64,000 nt of DNA from Brachynemurus nebulosus (GCA_035578155.1 JAPWDM010000001.1:159871498-159935497); one strand, 5' to 3'. Counted from the stretch's first letter, positions 1 through 11,395 are shown. Numbers and translations are program-made. The notes: a model not told the origin generated them from the letters alone.

Positions 1-706
1 TAGCAGCGATTGGGTGCCGCAACTAGTGAACTGCAGATAGTTCAACCCCGACAGTCCAACCGACGACAAATCAACCTAACGACAGATCGATTGACGGCAG
101 ATCAATCGACGACAATTCAGCCTATCGACAATTTAACCGTTGTACAATCTATTAACTAATAAGAACAAAATTATTTGAATTTTATCTAACAATGAAATTT
201 GCCTTCCTTGAAACTTTAAATAAGTATTTATGTAGTTTCAAGTCTCAAGGGCGACTCTTTACTATTAGGGATATGCTATTTGGTAGTTTATGTTGGATTT
301 GGTTACCTTATTCATTGAATTCGGTTAGTTTAAGTTGTGTTTGGTTAAGTTAGGTTTTATTTAGTTAAGTTGTGTTTGATTAGGTTAGGTTGGGTTTGTT
401 TAGGTTAGGTTGGGTTTGTTTACAATTTGTTGAGTTGGGTTAGTTCAATTTGGGTTTGGTTAATGTATATATTAATGTTAAACAATTGAAATGTCCTGTG
501 GTTTAACTGTTCTACGATTGAATTGTCGTTTAATTGAACTGTCATTAGGCTGAACTGTCGTCAGGTTGAATTGATGTTAGCTAACCTGTCATTAAGTTCA
601 ATTGTCGTCGGTTAATCCGTCGTCAGGTTGAACTGTCGCAGTTGAACTGTCGGCGGTTTACTTGTTACAGAGCTTAGTGATTGATTGCACCAAAGATTGA
701 TTGCTG
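1..706. mobile_element. Inverted-repeat element with iterated subterminal motifs
   Basis: The left part (about 2-160) and right part (about 480-706) are imperfect inverted copies. Both arms are made of degenerate 10-16 bp units such as TTCAACCTGACGACAG on the left and CTGTCGTCAGGTTGAA on the right. The outermost bases (AGCAGCGATT... and ...GATTGATTGCT) also pair. No coding potential is visible. The left edge sits at the window start, so the true boundary and target duplication cannot be read. Best description: a non-autonomous foldback or MITE-like element. Confidence 0.6.
290..460 (+). repeat. GGTTAGGTT-rich degenerate repeat
   Basis: The centre of the preceding element is made of degenerate GGTTAGGTTGGGTTTG units. 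It resembles arthropod TTAGG telomeric repeats only superficially: spacing is irregular, and it lies between the arms of a transposon, so it is an internal satellite rather than a telomere. Confidence 0.6.
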
Positions 707-1497
707 ATGTAATATAATTATTATTAATCAGTAAAAAAATTTGAAAAAATTGCAGAAGAAAATATACGTACAAAATTTAACGAAAATTTAATACTCTTTT
801 AAAATTGATAAGTCTTCTTTTCCATATGGTTTGATATGAAACTAAAATTATTTCGTTAACATAAACATCGGCACATGTCGCAATAATAAAACTATACCTA
901 ATAATTTCCGTTGAAATGTAATTTTCCAGATGCCAAAAGAAAATTAACCATAATGAGAATTGTAATGAAAATGTAAACTTGTTTGTTTGGTATGAAACAA
1001 GTAAAACAATTGCTAAAACAGTATTGTATCACAATATGAAGAATATGTAATTAACTTACTGTAACTTTCTATTTCGCGATAGTACTTACATGCAACATAC
1101 ATATGAATCTATATATATATACACTCAATTTCAAAAGCAGGTACTTATTAAAATATTTATTTTCAAATATGTGATGTGTAAAAAAATGATGACTAAAATA
1201 CATGATTTAGTTCCTCATAATAGGGAGTATAGTGTCAGGTTTAGTTCCAAGGGACTAAAAATATTTTTGTTCCCGCTTTTAAACCGGTCAACAAACTTTG
1301 TTTGCCTTAATATATTTTGGGTCTTATCCTCTAATACTGGAACACTTTATGGTTATCATAAAATCTTTGAAAAATTTTTAAAAACGAAAAAATGATCATT
1401 TACGATGGTTTTATTGACATGGGTACTTACATAATATTATGTTCGTATATGTACCAGATGTTACAAGTTATTCATTCATTAAAAAATAGAATATTTT
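707..1497. other. Unassigned AT-rich sequence
   Basis: I see no recognisable gene or repeat structure here. The short open frames at 1090-1589 have no domain and no splice or codon signature. Confidence 0.4.
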
Positions 1498-1696
1498 TAT
1501 TATGGGTGCAAGCACAAAAGCCCCCCAGAAATTGCGGTGAGGGCAACACAAATTGTATTATTTACATAGTTACCAACCAAAGAAAGTAATTATGTTTCTA
1601 TACGAGTGAGTGAGTAAACTTCTATTTATTAATATGATAGACAAAGATAGGTGCAGATGTAGGTAGGTAGGTTCTTTCTGGCTTGCGCCCATAATA
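1498..1696. mobile_element. Possible ~200-bp MITE
   Basis: TATTATGGGTGCAAGC at 1498-1513 is matched by the inverted GCTTGCGCCCATAATA at 1681-1696 with one mismatch. The short arms and lack of a clear target duplication make this tentative. Confidence 0.35.
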
Positions 1697-2099
1697 GTAT
1701 TTATGTTTGGTCAAATTTTTGTTATCATATAAAGTTTCATCTAAATTAAACGGATGCAATATAACAACAAAAATATTTGTCACTGATAATGTGTCGACCA
1801 GCCCCTCCAGTAGGTCCCCCCAACATATCAATCAAAACCTCTTCAAAATAAAGTGGTGTCTACTAAAGTGCTTTTTTCTATCTCCTATAATTTTCGAGAT
1901 AATCCGAATAAATCGAAAACGGGGTAGAGTCAGATGCAGAGTATACTATTCCCGAAAGAAACTTATATCAGTAACTACGTTGTCGTTTAGGTAACACCAT
2001 AAGTACCTCATATGTATAACTTTCGTAGACAAAGACAAAACAGTTACAGAAATGTAATAGATATAGGGAGAGTTTTGGTGATTTTGGATTATTAAAATA
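1697..2099. other. Unassigned sequence
   Basis: Nothing recognisable. Short open frames on both strands overlap one another and look random. Confidence 0.35.
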
Positions 2100-2143
2100 A
2101 GAAATTTTGGAATAAATGATCACCGTTTTATTTTGTTTTATTT

Positions 2144-2182
2144 GGCTACGTACGTTTCGAGTGAAAAACTCTTCTTCAAGCC
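2144..2182 (-). ncRNA. Hammerhead-like motif, core base mutated
   Basis: Read on the minus strand this is the inverted partner of the motif at 3326-3366. It keeps GAAAC and the palindromic stem III ACGTACGT, but the core starts UUGAAGA instead of CUGAAGA (position 2179). The invariant C3 is therefore changed and cleavage activity would be expected to be lost. Confidence 0.5.
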
Positions 2183-2699
2183 ATATTTTTAAAAAAAATT
2201 TAAGAATTTAAAAACAGGAAATTACATTTTTGAACAACAATAAATTTCTCACAATTTCTATTTAAAAAGCAATAAGATGAATGGAATCATAATAAGTTAT
2301 TAAAATATAAAATTAAATTAAAGATTTATAAAAACTAGACACGTAATTTTAAGTCAATTAGAATAAAATAAAAATTATTAAAAGCAGACAATATTTTACA
2401 GTAATAAAATAAAATAAAATACTTTTTAATTAATAATAGTATCATGTCAAAATGATAAATGAATTAAAAACTAAAAAATTATAAAAGTTTGTGAATTACG
2501 TACTGGCTTAGAACAACATGCACATAATTTCGACCACGTCTTCGATTTCAACAACACGAAGATGCTACAGTATGAGAAGAACTACAAGAACAAACTAAAC
2601 CTGGAGACGCTGTGGATTTTTTCTAGAAAAAATTTTAATAATCAAGTAAAAAATGATAACCTGATATTAATTTTATAAATAATTACCGTCAAATGGGAC

Positions 2700-3790
2700 T
2701 ATTTTATATCGCGTAATCTTTGCATCACCAATATGTATGCGACATAATATGTAGAATCTACTGTAATTAGGTATTTTTGTTGAATATATTTTTAGATATG
2801 TCATTGGTACATTTGTACATGTCGTACATCTCGTACATGTTAGCTTGGAAAAAACTCCAGGGAAAAAAATATAGAAAAAAAATATCGATATATCGATATA
2901 CCGTTACTAAAAGTATCGCCAGAAATTATCGATATATTTGAAAAAAAAAATATCGATATTTTGATATATGACTATATTTTATACATCCGTAATCTGTACT
3001 CTGTTTTTGTCTCTAAAATTTTTATAATTTTTTCGTTTTAAATTCATTTATCATTTTGACATGATAGTATTAAAAAGTATTTTATCTTATTTTATTACTT
3101 TAAAATATTGTCTGTTTTTAATAATTTTTATTTTATTTTATTCTAATTGACTTGAAATTAAGTCTCTAGTTTTTATAAATCTTTAATTTAATTTTATATT
3201 TTAATAACTTATTGTGATTCCTTTCATTTTATTACTTTTTAAAAAGAAATTGTGAGTAATTTATTGTTGTTCAAAAATGTTTTGTTTAATTTCCTGTTTT
3301 TAAATTTTTAATATTTTTAAGAATATGGCCTGAAGAGGAGTTTTTCACTCGAAACGTACGTAGCCAAATAAAACAAAAAAAATTTTAATATAATACGCTG
3401 ATCATTTATTCCAAAAATTTCCTATTTTATTTTAGAAATATAATGCAAAATTGTGACAAAGAGTGTTTTCAGTGTGCTTTATAAAATGTACTCCAATAAA
3501 GTAGGGATGTATAAAATATATCGATATATCAAAATATCGATATTTTTTTTCAAATATATCGATAATTTCTGGCGATACTTTTAGTAACGATATATCGATA
3601 TTTTTTTTTTTTTTAATATGTTTTTCCTGGAGTTTTTTCCAAGCTAACATGTACGAGATGTACGACATGTACAAATGTACAAATCATACCTAAAAATGTA
3701 TTCAACAAAAATATGTACCTACAGTAGATAATTTTCTGCATAATATTATGTCGCATAATGGTCGCATACATATATGGTGCGCGCTTGCGC
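2700..3790. repeat. Second inverted repeat, interleaved with the first
   Basis: About 290 bp at 2700-2995 is repeated inverted at about 3500-3790. The first arm lies in the spacer of the 2100-3430 foldback and the second lies outside it, giving the order A-B-A'-B'. Both arms carry TATCGATA-rich runs (2880-2970 and 3515-3605) and the string CATGTACGAGATGTACGACA or its complement. Confidence 0.6.
3326..3366 (+). ncRNA. Hammerhead-ribozyme motif, minimal type I
   Basis: In order: stem I strand TGGC (3326-3329), core CTGAAGA (3330-3336, fits CUGANGA), one extra G, stem II GAGT/ACTC (3338-3341 with 3347-3350), GAAA (3351-3354), palindromic stem III ACGTACGT (3354-3361), cleavage-site A (3362), then stem I strand GCCA (3363-3366). 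All conserved core positions are present; the unpaired base between A9 and stem II is the only oddity. Minimal stem III hammerheads of this form are known from Penelope-like elements and retrozymes and may act as dimers. Activity is inferred, not shown. Confidence 0.55.
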
Positions 3791-4129
3791 GCCAAATTTA
3801 TTCTAATTTTAAATATTGAAATTAGATGTTAGATATTAAATGCAGTTTATTTAAGTCTGAAAACCTTGGTTTTTTAACATTATGACAGTCATAACCTATA
3901 ATGAGAAAACACCCAACTGGTTCACTATTTTGACAGTCAATATACTTATACTTTATGTGGAATTGTTGACGTCGTACGACGTGGTGTGTGAGTTAGTAAA
4001 GTTTAACTTGGCCTCTTATGACGTCCAGTGACCGTCAAGGTGTTAAAACAAAACTATCTAAAAAGTTACTAATATCAAGATTATTTAGTAAATTATATTG
4101 TTTAAAAAATTTCTCTACCTCAGTAATGT

Positions 4130-4250
4130 ACAAAAAAAAAAAACGATATATCGATATTTTTTTTCAATATATCATTGTACGATATTGATACTTTTTTAAA
4201 ATATCGATACTATATAAATATCGATACTTTTAAAAATATCAACATCCTTA
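4130..4250 (+). repeat. ATCGATA-rich cluster
   Basis: A third, shorter block of CGATATATCGATATT and ATATCGATAC units, matching the TATCGATA-rich cores of the neighbouring inverted arms. TATCGATA is the DRE consensus and CGATA the BEAF-32 half-site in Drosophila, but nothing else here indicates a promoter. Confidence 0.5.
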
Positions 4251-4725
4251 CAATAAAGTATGTTCCATAACAAAACATAGTTCGCTCCCTGTCTAGACAC
4301 TATAGGTACATATTATGACGCAAGCTTGTGGTATTTATTGTACCTACATATATTGACAGAGAGCGATGAGCGCGAGCTACGTTTGTCTGTTTATTAGTGG
4401 ATTAGTTGTCAAAGCAGTGTATCAGTTGGGCATTTAATCATAATACTTCATGACCTTCAACGTGTTAATAATAATAGTAATATTTAATGTCAGGATTCTA
4501 TGTGATTACTCCTTTCGTACGTCTAGGTATGCAGTAAGAGGTAAAAAAATAATTCCGTTTATAAGTTGCGCTCTTCATAATAAAAACAAGCTTATATTTC
4601 GGACCGCTTGTACAGATTCAAATCTAGATATTGAAACTGACATACTTACTATTCACAACGAAAAATTATTGAAACAATACTTTTGTAATTAACTGTAAGT
4701 AAATGAAGCAATATATCAATACCAT
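4251..4725. other. Unassigned sequence
   Basis: Contains an 80-codon open frame at 4450-4692 with no recognisable domain. It could be a chance frame or a remnant of a coding exon; I cannot support a gene. Confidence 0.3.
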
Positions 4726-4733
4726 ACGATAAC

Positions 4734-5172
4734 CAGGGCCGCAGGGCACACTTAACTTGGAGGCTTCTGCTGCATACACTGATTTAGGAGCATGTTTTAA
4801 AAGTCAAGACTGCTAGTAAAGGTAAATTCTTAATAATGATGACATTCTTTTTTTTTTTATTAATCTCGATTTTGATATGAATCATAAATTCAACCCCAAT
4901 CCCAAAAAATCACTAGAAGTCAATCGGGATCTCGAGACTGCGAGATTAGATGCCCTACTTTTATATAACTGTTAACATTATTGGCACTTCGTCCAACATA
5001 CGACATGTAGCATGCGCTTCCGGATCCAAATACATGATTTTTCACACATACCTATTTTTAAAAATCTAGTACTGTCATACTTATAAGTTTTATAGGTATA
5101 AGTCCGGAGCCTTCTTAGGTAAGGGGGCCCTGGCCTCGTACCCACCGTGTCCCTTCAGTAAAGACGGCACTG
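4734..5172. mobile_element. Non-autonomous hAT-type element
   Basis: Begins CAGGGCCGC and ends GGCACTG, so the ends pair as CAGNGCCG. It is flanked by ACGATAAC (4726-4733) and ACGATACC (5173-5180), an 8-bp direct repeat with one mismatch, the expected hAT target duplication. No transposase remains in the 439 bp. Confidence 0.6.
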
Positions 5173-5180
5173 ACGATACC

Positions 5181-5964
5181 ATACGATACGATCTCAATAA
5201 ATTAAATCAGTTATTTGAATAAACTAAAACACGTACACACGAACACACGAGTGCTCAAATTACTATTTAAAATGATTCATTAACTTTCAAATTTATTTCA
5301 TCCTTAATTTCCCGCTTTATGCTTTCGTAACTAAATCAAAATATATAAATATTATATGTATTCCTACTGTTCCTTAAAACAAATCTTATTTCTTAAAAAT
5401 AATCCTTAATTCCTTAAAAGCCCTTAAAGCTGTTTCAAATATTATTATATATTATAAATAGGAAATGTTATGCATGGTTTACACCAAGCTTTTTTACTAG
5501 TTGGTACTGGACCAACACGCTAGTAGTAGTACAATACCCCTATCACAGCATCCTACATCACACAGTGAATTTTTAGTTACAAAAATTACCTTCTCTCTAA
5601 AACTCATTTATAAATGGTTCAAAGACGTATCTTATATAATTCTTTCCACTCTTTACCATAGTGTAAAAATATTTGAAAGCTTTTAAATATAGAATATATC
5701 AGAAACAAACTTCGTATCTCTATACTAGCTTTCTCAACGTAGACAAAAGCAGACGTCACAATGACCTAAATTTCTCTCCCAACCCAAACGCACACTACAT
5801 AAATCTCATATCTATGTACACGGGATATACGCTTGTGTGTGTGTTATACGTCACACTCTACCTGTGGAGAGTGGGGACTGCACTCTGTGCGTATGGTGGT
5901 AGTACGGTGCCTGCATATAATATGTATGTATTCGCTTATTGTTGGAAAGTGGTTGACAATAATA
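5181..5964. other. AT-rich sequence with a family-A end fragment
   Basis: About 5528-5570 (AATACCCCTATCACAGCATC...) resembles the 3' terminus of family A seen at 5965, suggesting an older truncated copy. The rest is unassigned. Confidence 0.4.
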
Positions 5965-6307
5965 ATACCCCTGTCGCAGCATCTGCATAACATAGCGAAT
6001 TTCCAAATCTTGGGCACTGGCGGATCTCATCTAAGACCTGTACCTATTTAAAATAGTTTAGCTTTCTAAGAGTAAAAGAATTTTTAAAATAGGTTGGGTA
6101 ATTAGTTTTGGTATTTTTGGGGACCCAAGAACCCGAACGAATTTTGTGCAGCATAGTTGTATCCATCTAAAATAATTTAGTTCTCTAGCAGTGAGAAATT
6201 TTTAAGCATCGGTTCGATAGCTTATTACTGGCGTTTTCGGATCTGCAAGATCCCGGTGGACCTCATTAAAAAATCAGCTCGACCGTATATTCTAGGCGGA
6301 CTTTATG

Positions 6308-6309
<2 letters not shown>

Positions 6310-6374
<65 letters not shown>
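6310..6374. repeat. (TA)n microsatellite
   Basis: Uninterrupted TA dinucleotides inside family A copy 1. The YIYIYI reading frame across it is an artefact of the repeat. Confidence 0.95.
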
Positions 6375-6377
<3 letters not shown>

Positions 6378-6439
6378 AACCCGTTGTGTAGCATTCTACG
6401 CCGCATTTGCATCCGCAGGACAGTTGTGGATCTCAGATA

Positions 6440-7640
6440 ACACAACCTGTACCTATCTAAAATAGTTTACCTCGGTAATAGTAAAAAAGTTTCAAAATCG
6501 GTCAGTTATTTTATTTTTGACACTTTTAGGTCCTACTGACACTTCAGACCTTACATAACGTAATCTATATGTATCTAAATTGGCTTAGCTCCCCAACAGT
6601 GAAAAAATTTTCAAAATCGGTCGGTTAGTTTATTTTTGACACTTTTGGATCCGATGGACCCTGGCAGACTTTACATAACGTAATCTATATTTATCTAAAA
6701 TAGTTTAGCTCTGTAACAGTGAAAAAATTTTCAAAATTGGTCGGTTAGTTTATTTTTACCACTTTTGGGTCCCATGGACCCTGGCGGACCCTAAATAACG
6801 TAATGTATGTCTATCTAAAATAGCTTAGTTCCGCAACAGTGAAAAAATTTTCAAAATCGGTCGGTTAGTTTATTTTTGACACTTTTGGATCCCATGGACC
6901 CTGGCAGACCTTACATAACGTAATCTATATTTATCTAAAATAGTTTAGCTCTGTAACAGTGAAAAAATTTTTGAAAAATCGGTCGGTTAGTTTATTTTTG
7001 ACACTTTTGGATCCCATGGACCCTGGCAGACCTTACATAACGTAATCTATATTTTTATCTAAAATAGTTTAGCTCTGTAACAGTGAAAAAATTTTCAAAA
7101 TCGGTCAGTTAGTTTATTTTTGACACTTTTGGGTTCTATGGACCTTGGTGGACCTTACATAACGTAATTTATATTTATCTAAAATAGTTTAGCTCTGTAA
7201 CAGTGAAAAAATTTTCAAAATCGGTCAGTTAGTTTATTTTTGACACTTCTGGATCCTATGGACCCTGGCAGACCTTACATAACGGAATCTATATTTATCT
7301 AAAACAGTTTAGCTCTGTAACAGTGAAAAAATTTTCAAAATCGATCAGGCAGTTTATTTTTGACACTTTTGGGTCCTATGGACCCAGGCGGACCTTACAT
7401 AACGTAATCGATATTTATCTAAAATAGTTTAGCTCTGTAACAGTGAAAAAATTTTCAAAATCGGTCAGTTAGTTTATTTTTGACACTTTTGGGTCCTGTG
7501 GACCCTGGCGGACCTTACATAATGTATTCTAAATCTATCTAAAATAGTTTAGCTCTGTAACAGTGAAGAAATTTTTAAAAGTGGTCGTTTAGTTTATTTT
7601 TTACAATTATGGGATCAGTAAATCCTGGCGAAACTCATAC
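6440..7640 (-). repeat. 120-bp tandem array, about ten units
   Basis: The phrase CAGTGAAAAAATTTTCAAAA recurs at 7081, 7201, 7321 and 7441 with an exact 120-bp step, and less regularly back to about 6475. Each unit also contains TAGTTTATTTTTGACACTTT and ACCTTACATAACGTAATC. More diverged units continue outward to about 6060 and 7910. Central units are far more alike than outer ones, as expected from recent expansion. Isolated units appear at 22.7-23.2 and 31.2-31.55 kb. Confidence 0.9.
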
Positions 7641-8563
7641 AAGTCTAGTACTCTAACAGTAAGAAAAGGGTTCTAAGGATCTCATATAACTTATGGCAGT
7701 CCGTAAGCTTCTTGCGGACATCATTTAATTAATTAGTTCAAATACTTTAACTTACTAACTGTGAAAAAATTTTTAAAATCGATTGGTTAATTAATTTCTG
7801 GCCTTTTTAGGTCCCGAAAACCTTGACCTCACATAAAATACCTTAAATCCATTTGAAATGGTTTAATTTTTTAACATTATTAATTATTAGTGAAAAAATT
7901 TTCAAAATCGATTCAAAATATTTTTCCGTACATACATATGTACATTGTACATATTTTGTTTTGTTTCATATATTTAATAATATTATATCATAACATAATC
8001 TTCAATTTCTTGTTTACTTAAAAATTCAATAAAAAAAAAAAAAATTCTTCATTACTTTAGCTTAGAAAATCTGTTTAATTTATATTTTTTAACATGAGAT
8101 AGAACCATGCTAATTATAATGCAATAAATGAGAAAGAAAACTCTATACATGTATGTGTGTTATAACACATATATGTGAACAGTTTTCACTTGTTCTCACA
8201 AAATTCTTTAATAAAAAAGTGAAATATTTTTATATTTCATAAAGAACTGAGATATAAATATAAATTACTTATTAGACTAACAAAGAAAGAATAAAAGTGA
8301 AAATTTACATTTTCTCGAAAACTACTTAACATAGAAAGAAAATTATAAGAACATTTTCTTCATAATTTTTTTTTTCCTTTTCAACGATGTAAAAATCGAA
8401 CTGTCTTATGATAAGATCGAATGATAAAAAATGGCCAGAAAACCTACTTCTGGGCATCCGACGTGTCTGGCTAACGAACTTAGCCAAGCCAATTCAGAAT
8501 CCAGTCCGCACACAAAATTTCATAAGCGTTAGACGTTTCGTTCGAGAGTTATCGTGGGAACAC

Positions 8564-8568
<5 letters not shown>

Positions 8569-8636
<68 letters not shown>
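8569..8636. repeat. (TA)n microsatellite
   Basis: TA tract near the 5' end of family A copy 1. It is at the homologous position to the tract at 19,455-19,515 in copy 2, so it belongs to the element. Confidence 0.95.
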
Positions 8637-8639
<3 letters not shown>

Positions 8640-8761
8640 TTTAGTGAATATCATTTCCGTATTCTAGGGACCTCAAAACAGATTTCTGCCATAGTCCCGG
8701 ACTCAGATTGCGTCATGACACCTACTGTAATAGCTGAATTTCGAGTTTTCGAAATTCGCTA

Positions 8762-9206
8762 AAAAACAATCGATTTTCACACCGCTATACAGTTGCTGCA
8801 CGACTAGTCAGCTTAAGCGGTATCTGACATACTCTGACACACTGCTATCCACAGTTTTTTATACATACGCTTAGGGCTTGCTTTTAAATTTTGGCAAGTT
8901 TTGTGCCTAGCTAAAGAACACATCCAAATGTTGGGAACTTCCAAGGTTTTTAACAAATTACGTAAAAATAATTTACTAAAACACATATATTAAGTATGGT
9001 TCATTTCAGTTAAATTTAACCATGCTTCGTCACTTTGAATTTAAATAATTTCCGTTTTCTTGGCTTTATCTCTTTTATTATTGCATTTACGTAAATTTTA
9101 AATTTGCAGTTTGTTTTTAGAAAAGAATAGAAGATTTATTTGTTTCGAATATAAGAATTATTTAATTTTTTAACGAAAACTCATGATCATTTGTATCTGA
9201 AATGAG
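8762..9206. other. Unassigned AT-rich sequence
   Basis: No gene or clear repeat seen; it separates two family A ends. Confidence 0.35.
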
Positions 9207-9333
9207 GTATATATTAGTAAATATCATCTTCGGTTTCGAAGGACCTCAAAACAAGTTTCTATCATTGTCTCAGACTCAAGACTCACCGTAACAATGGCTG
9301 TAATAGCTGAATTTTCCATCTGAAAACGGACTA
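9207..9333 (-). mobile_element. Family A 5'-end fragment
   Basis: On the minus strand it matches the family A 5' end (GAAAATTCAGCTATTACAG, then TTTTGAGGTCC and GATATTTAC). It lacks the rest of the element. Confidence 0.6.
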
Positions 9334-10039
9334 AAAGCATCGTGTAAATGAATGTACTAGTTAAACTAGTGTGCTCTTTTACTCGCTAACTACAGCACGT
9401 TTATCAAGTTGAAATATTTCGACATGAATAGTAGCTGACAATCTTTTTTTAAGATTTCGTAAGACAACAATGAAATTCATATAAATTCGTCATGTCTGTT
9501 ATTGCATTAGATGGTCTGGTCCGAACTTGACTTAAAAGGAAACTGTAATTGATTTTATACATACAGAAATTATGATAAAATTATAAAAAGGATAATCATA
9601 TTATTAGAAAATTAAAGGCTAATTGTAATATTAAATAAAAGCAAGAAATATTTTATTCCGAGAATTGTGAAAAATATCAACTTCTGAACTACGAAATCCT
9701 AACTTAATACGTATCTAATACACGCTCGGCGAATTTCCTTTATCTAAATCGTTGTAAATATTATTTGCCAAAAAATGCAACAACGACGCAACATTTTAAA
9801 TGTTTAAATTATTAGTAAGGAATCTTTTAAAAGCTGAATGGAAAACTAATTAAATTATAATGTTTTTAGAATTTTTATTACAGGTACATTAGGTCTTGCA
9901 GAACATATATTTAAAGATTATTTAAATTTGAATATATATTTGTCTACATAATATGTTTACATTTACATTATATTTTCCTTCATAATTAAATTTTTTTTCT
10001 TTTTTTAGAAATATTTTTTAAATTTACTATCGACTATAT
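9334..10039. other. Unassigned sequence with a solo transposon end
   Basis: About 9685-9726 (CTACGAAATCCTAACTTAATACG...) matches the right end of the 62,943-63,908 element and looks like a solo end. Otherwise nothing is recognised. Confidence 0.4.
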
Positions 10040-10041
10040 TA

Positions 10042-10246
10042 TATTGGACTCTCGATTCTGTCACATAAATGTTGGGGTCAGAGTGGGGACGGCCAGAATC
10101 AAGAGTGACTATCCAGTGGCGGTTCATTTGCAACCCTTGTAACATAGAGAATCGTAGTTTCATTTCACTAAATAATTATTGTTTAATCTAGATCATTAAC
10201 CCCACCCTGGCCCCAACATTTATGTGACAGAATCGAGAGTCCAATG
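10042..10246. mobile_element. 205-bp MITE, TA target duplication
   Basis: Inverted repeats of about 46 bp (start TATTGGACTCTCGATTCTGT, end ACAGAATCGAGAGTCCAATG) differ at only about three positions. TA dinucleotides flank both ends (10040-10041 and 10247-10248). No ORF. Long, well-preserved arms and a TA target suggest a Tc1/mariner-mobilised MITE of fairly recent activity. Confidence 0.85.
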
Positions 10247-10248
10247 TA

Positions 10249-10965
10249 ATTGTCTATTGCAGCTTTCAGGACACTTATTTTATTAATAAATTTTTTTGGT
10301 ACTTTTTGCAAAAAACAATTGTAAGCGATTATTCTAATAATTTACGAAAAGCAAGTAACTTAAAGAATATTATTTACTTTATAATATGTATAAGTAGACT
10401 TTTTTACAAGAATGTTTTGAAACAACAAGCATGTTAGTAGCTAGTAAAAAAGCATTGTGTAAAGCCTGCTTTAAGAGGAATGCATATTTTATAAAAAAAA
10501 AAAAAACCGACAGAAAGAAAGAATTAACAGCAAAAGAAAAAATAAATAAGAATAAATATATTTTCATAATCAACCAAAACAAACTTGGATATATAAGGAC
10601 CGACTTTGACCGATGTGCCGGTTATTCAAATATTATTTTATTTTTATACTAGGAGCAGGTGACGCAAAACGGCGTTCCTGAATATTTCTATGAAAAATAT
10701 TTGTAAAAATGATCAAATAAAATATGCAAAAATCTCAGTAAAACATTTTAGAATTTCTTGAATATTATTTTACTTTTTTCAAAGCAAATTAACTAATAAT
10801 TTAAAAAAATAGGTTTTTTACCCCAATAAACTACGTGCTTATGTTTCAAAAACTGAGACTATTTAAGGTACCTATAATCAGTTCAAGTAAGAATAAGTTA
10901 ATTAGTTAGAAGTTCATTACTTATATAGTAATAGTGATTGTTTTTTTTAAGGTTATATTATAGGT
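10249..10965. other. Unassigned AT-rich sequence
   Basis: No recognisable structure. Lysine-rich open frames near 10,431-10,652 reflect A-richness. Confidence 0.35.
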
Positions 10966-11395
10966 ACTAGCTGTATCCGCGACGTCGTTTGCGCGTTGTA
11001 ATAAAATCAGTGAGAAGTACAAATGTAATAATTATACAGAACTTGCATAGAACAATAATTTTTGCGTAATGAATGCACATGCTCAAAATGGTTTTTCAAT
11101 TTTTCCGTGATTATGCGACATTTTTCCGGAGTAAAAAGTATCTTAGTTGTTGACCCAGGTCAAAAGTTATCACCACACCAAATTTCATTAAAATCGGTTC
11201 AGTAGTTTTTGCGTAATGTGTGCACATACTCAGAATGGTTTTTCTAGTTTCCCCTGGGAATGAGACATTTTTCCGAAATAAAAAGTATCCTAGATGTTGG
11301 CCCAGGTAATAAGTTATCATCACACCAAATTTCTTTAAAATCCATCCAATAGTTTTTGCGTGATGTGTGAGCAGACAGACAGACAAACAAAAATT
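10966..11395 (+). repeat. Dispersed insect repeat with ATCGGTTCAGTAG core
   Basis: Starts near GTACTAGCTGTATCCGCGAC and ends with AGCAGACAGACAGACAAAC. It contains two direct units of about 150 bp, each ending in ACACCAAATTTC-TTAAAATC and TAGTTTTTGCGT-ATGTGTG. This start and end are common in arthropod dispersed repeats. I cannot assign it to a class. Confidence 0.55.

Larger units (their letters stand above)
2100..3430. mobile_element. Foldback pair carrying hammerhead-like ends
   Basis: About 390 bp at 2100-2485 reappears inverted at about 3015-3430 with modest divergence. Each arm has, near its outer edge, the motif TGAAG(A/G)AGAG...ACTCGAAACGTACGTAGCC. This type of motif marks terminal repeats of Penelope-like elements and retrozymes, where it forms a minimal hammerhead ribozyme. 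No reverse transcriptase is present between the arms. The 530-bp spacer contains one arm of a second inverted repeat. Either two retro-inserts landed in opposite orientation or a single non-autonomous foldback is present. Confidence 0.55.
5965..8761 (-). mobile_element. Family A copy 1 (Helentron-like, non-autonomous)
   Basis: On the minus strand the copy starts after a T run at 8761 with AGCGAATTTC, includes a (TA)n tract, a long 120-bp tandem array and a second (TA)n, and ends with GAAATTCGCTA, a short hairpin containing GCAGATGCTGC, and CGACAGGGGTATT near 5965. The same two ends occur in the inverted copy at 19,330-23,221. Subterminal inverted repeats, internal minisatellites and a hairpin at one end only are the layout of Helentron-derived elements (HINE/DINE-1). 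No Rep/helicase is present. The class is inferred; the family itself is directly visible. Confidence 0.6.

Noticed and set aside
290..460. Telomeric TTAGG array
   Set aside because: Units are irregular and enclosed between the arms of a transposon.
4450..4692. 80-codon frame as a host exon
   Set aside because: No domain, splice context or repeat evidence; length is within chance for this composition.
6256..6465. Open frame with a YIYIYI run (others at 8408-8644, 37,003-37,200 and 56,090-56,278)
   Set aside because: These are translations of (TA)n microsatellites.
6440..7640. CRISPR-like regular repeats
   Set aside because: Units are contiguous 120-bp tandem copies without spacers, in a eukaryotic context.
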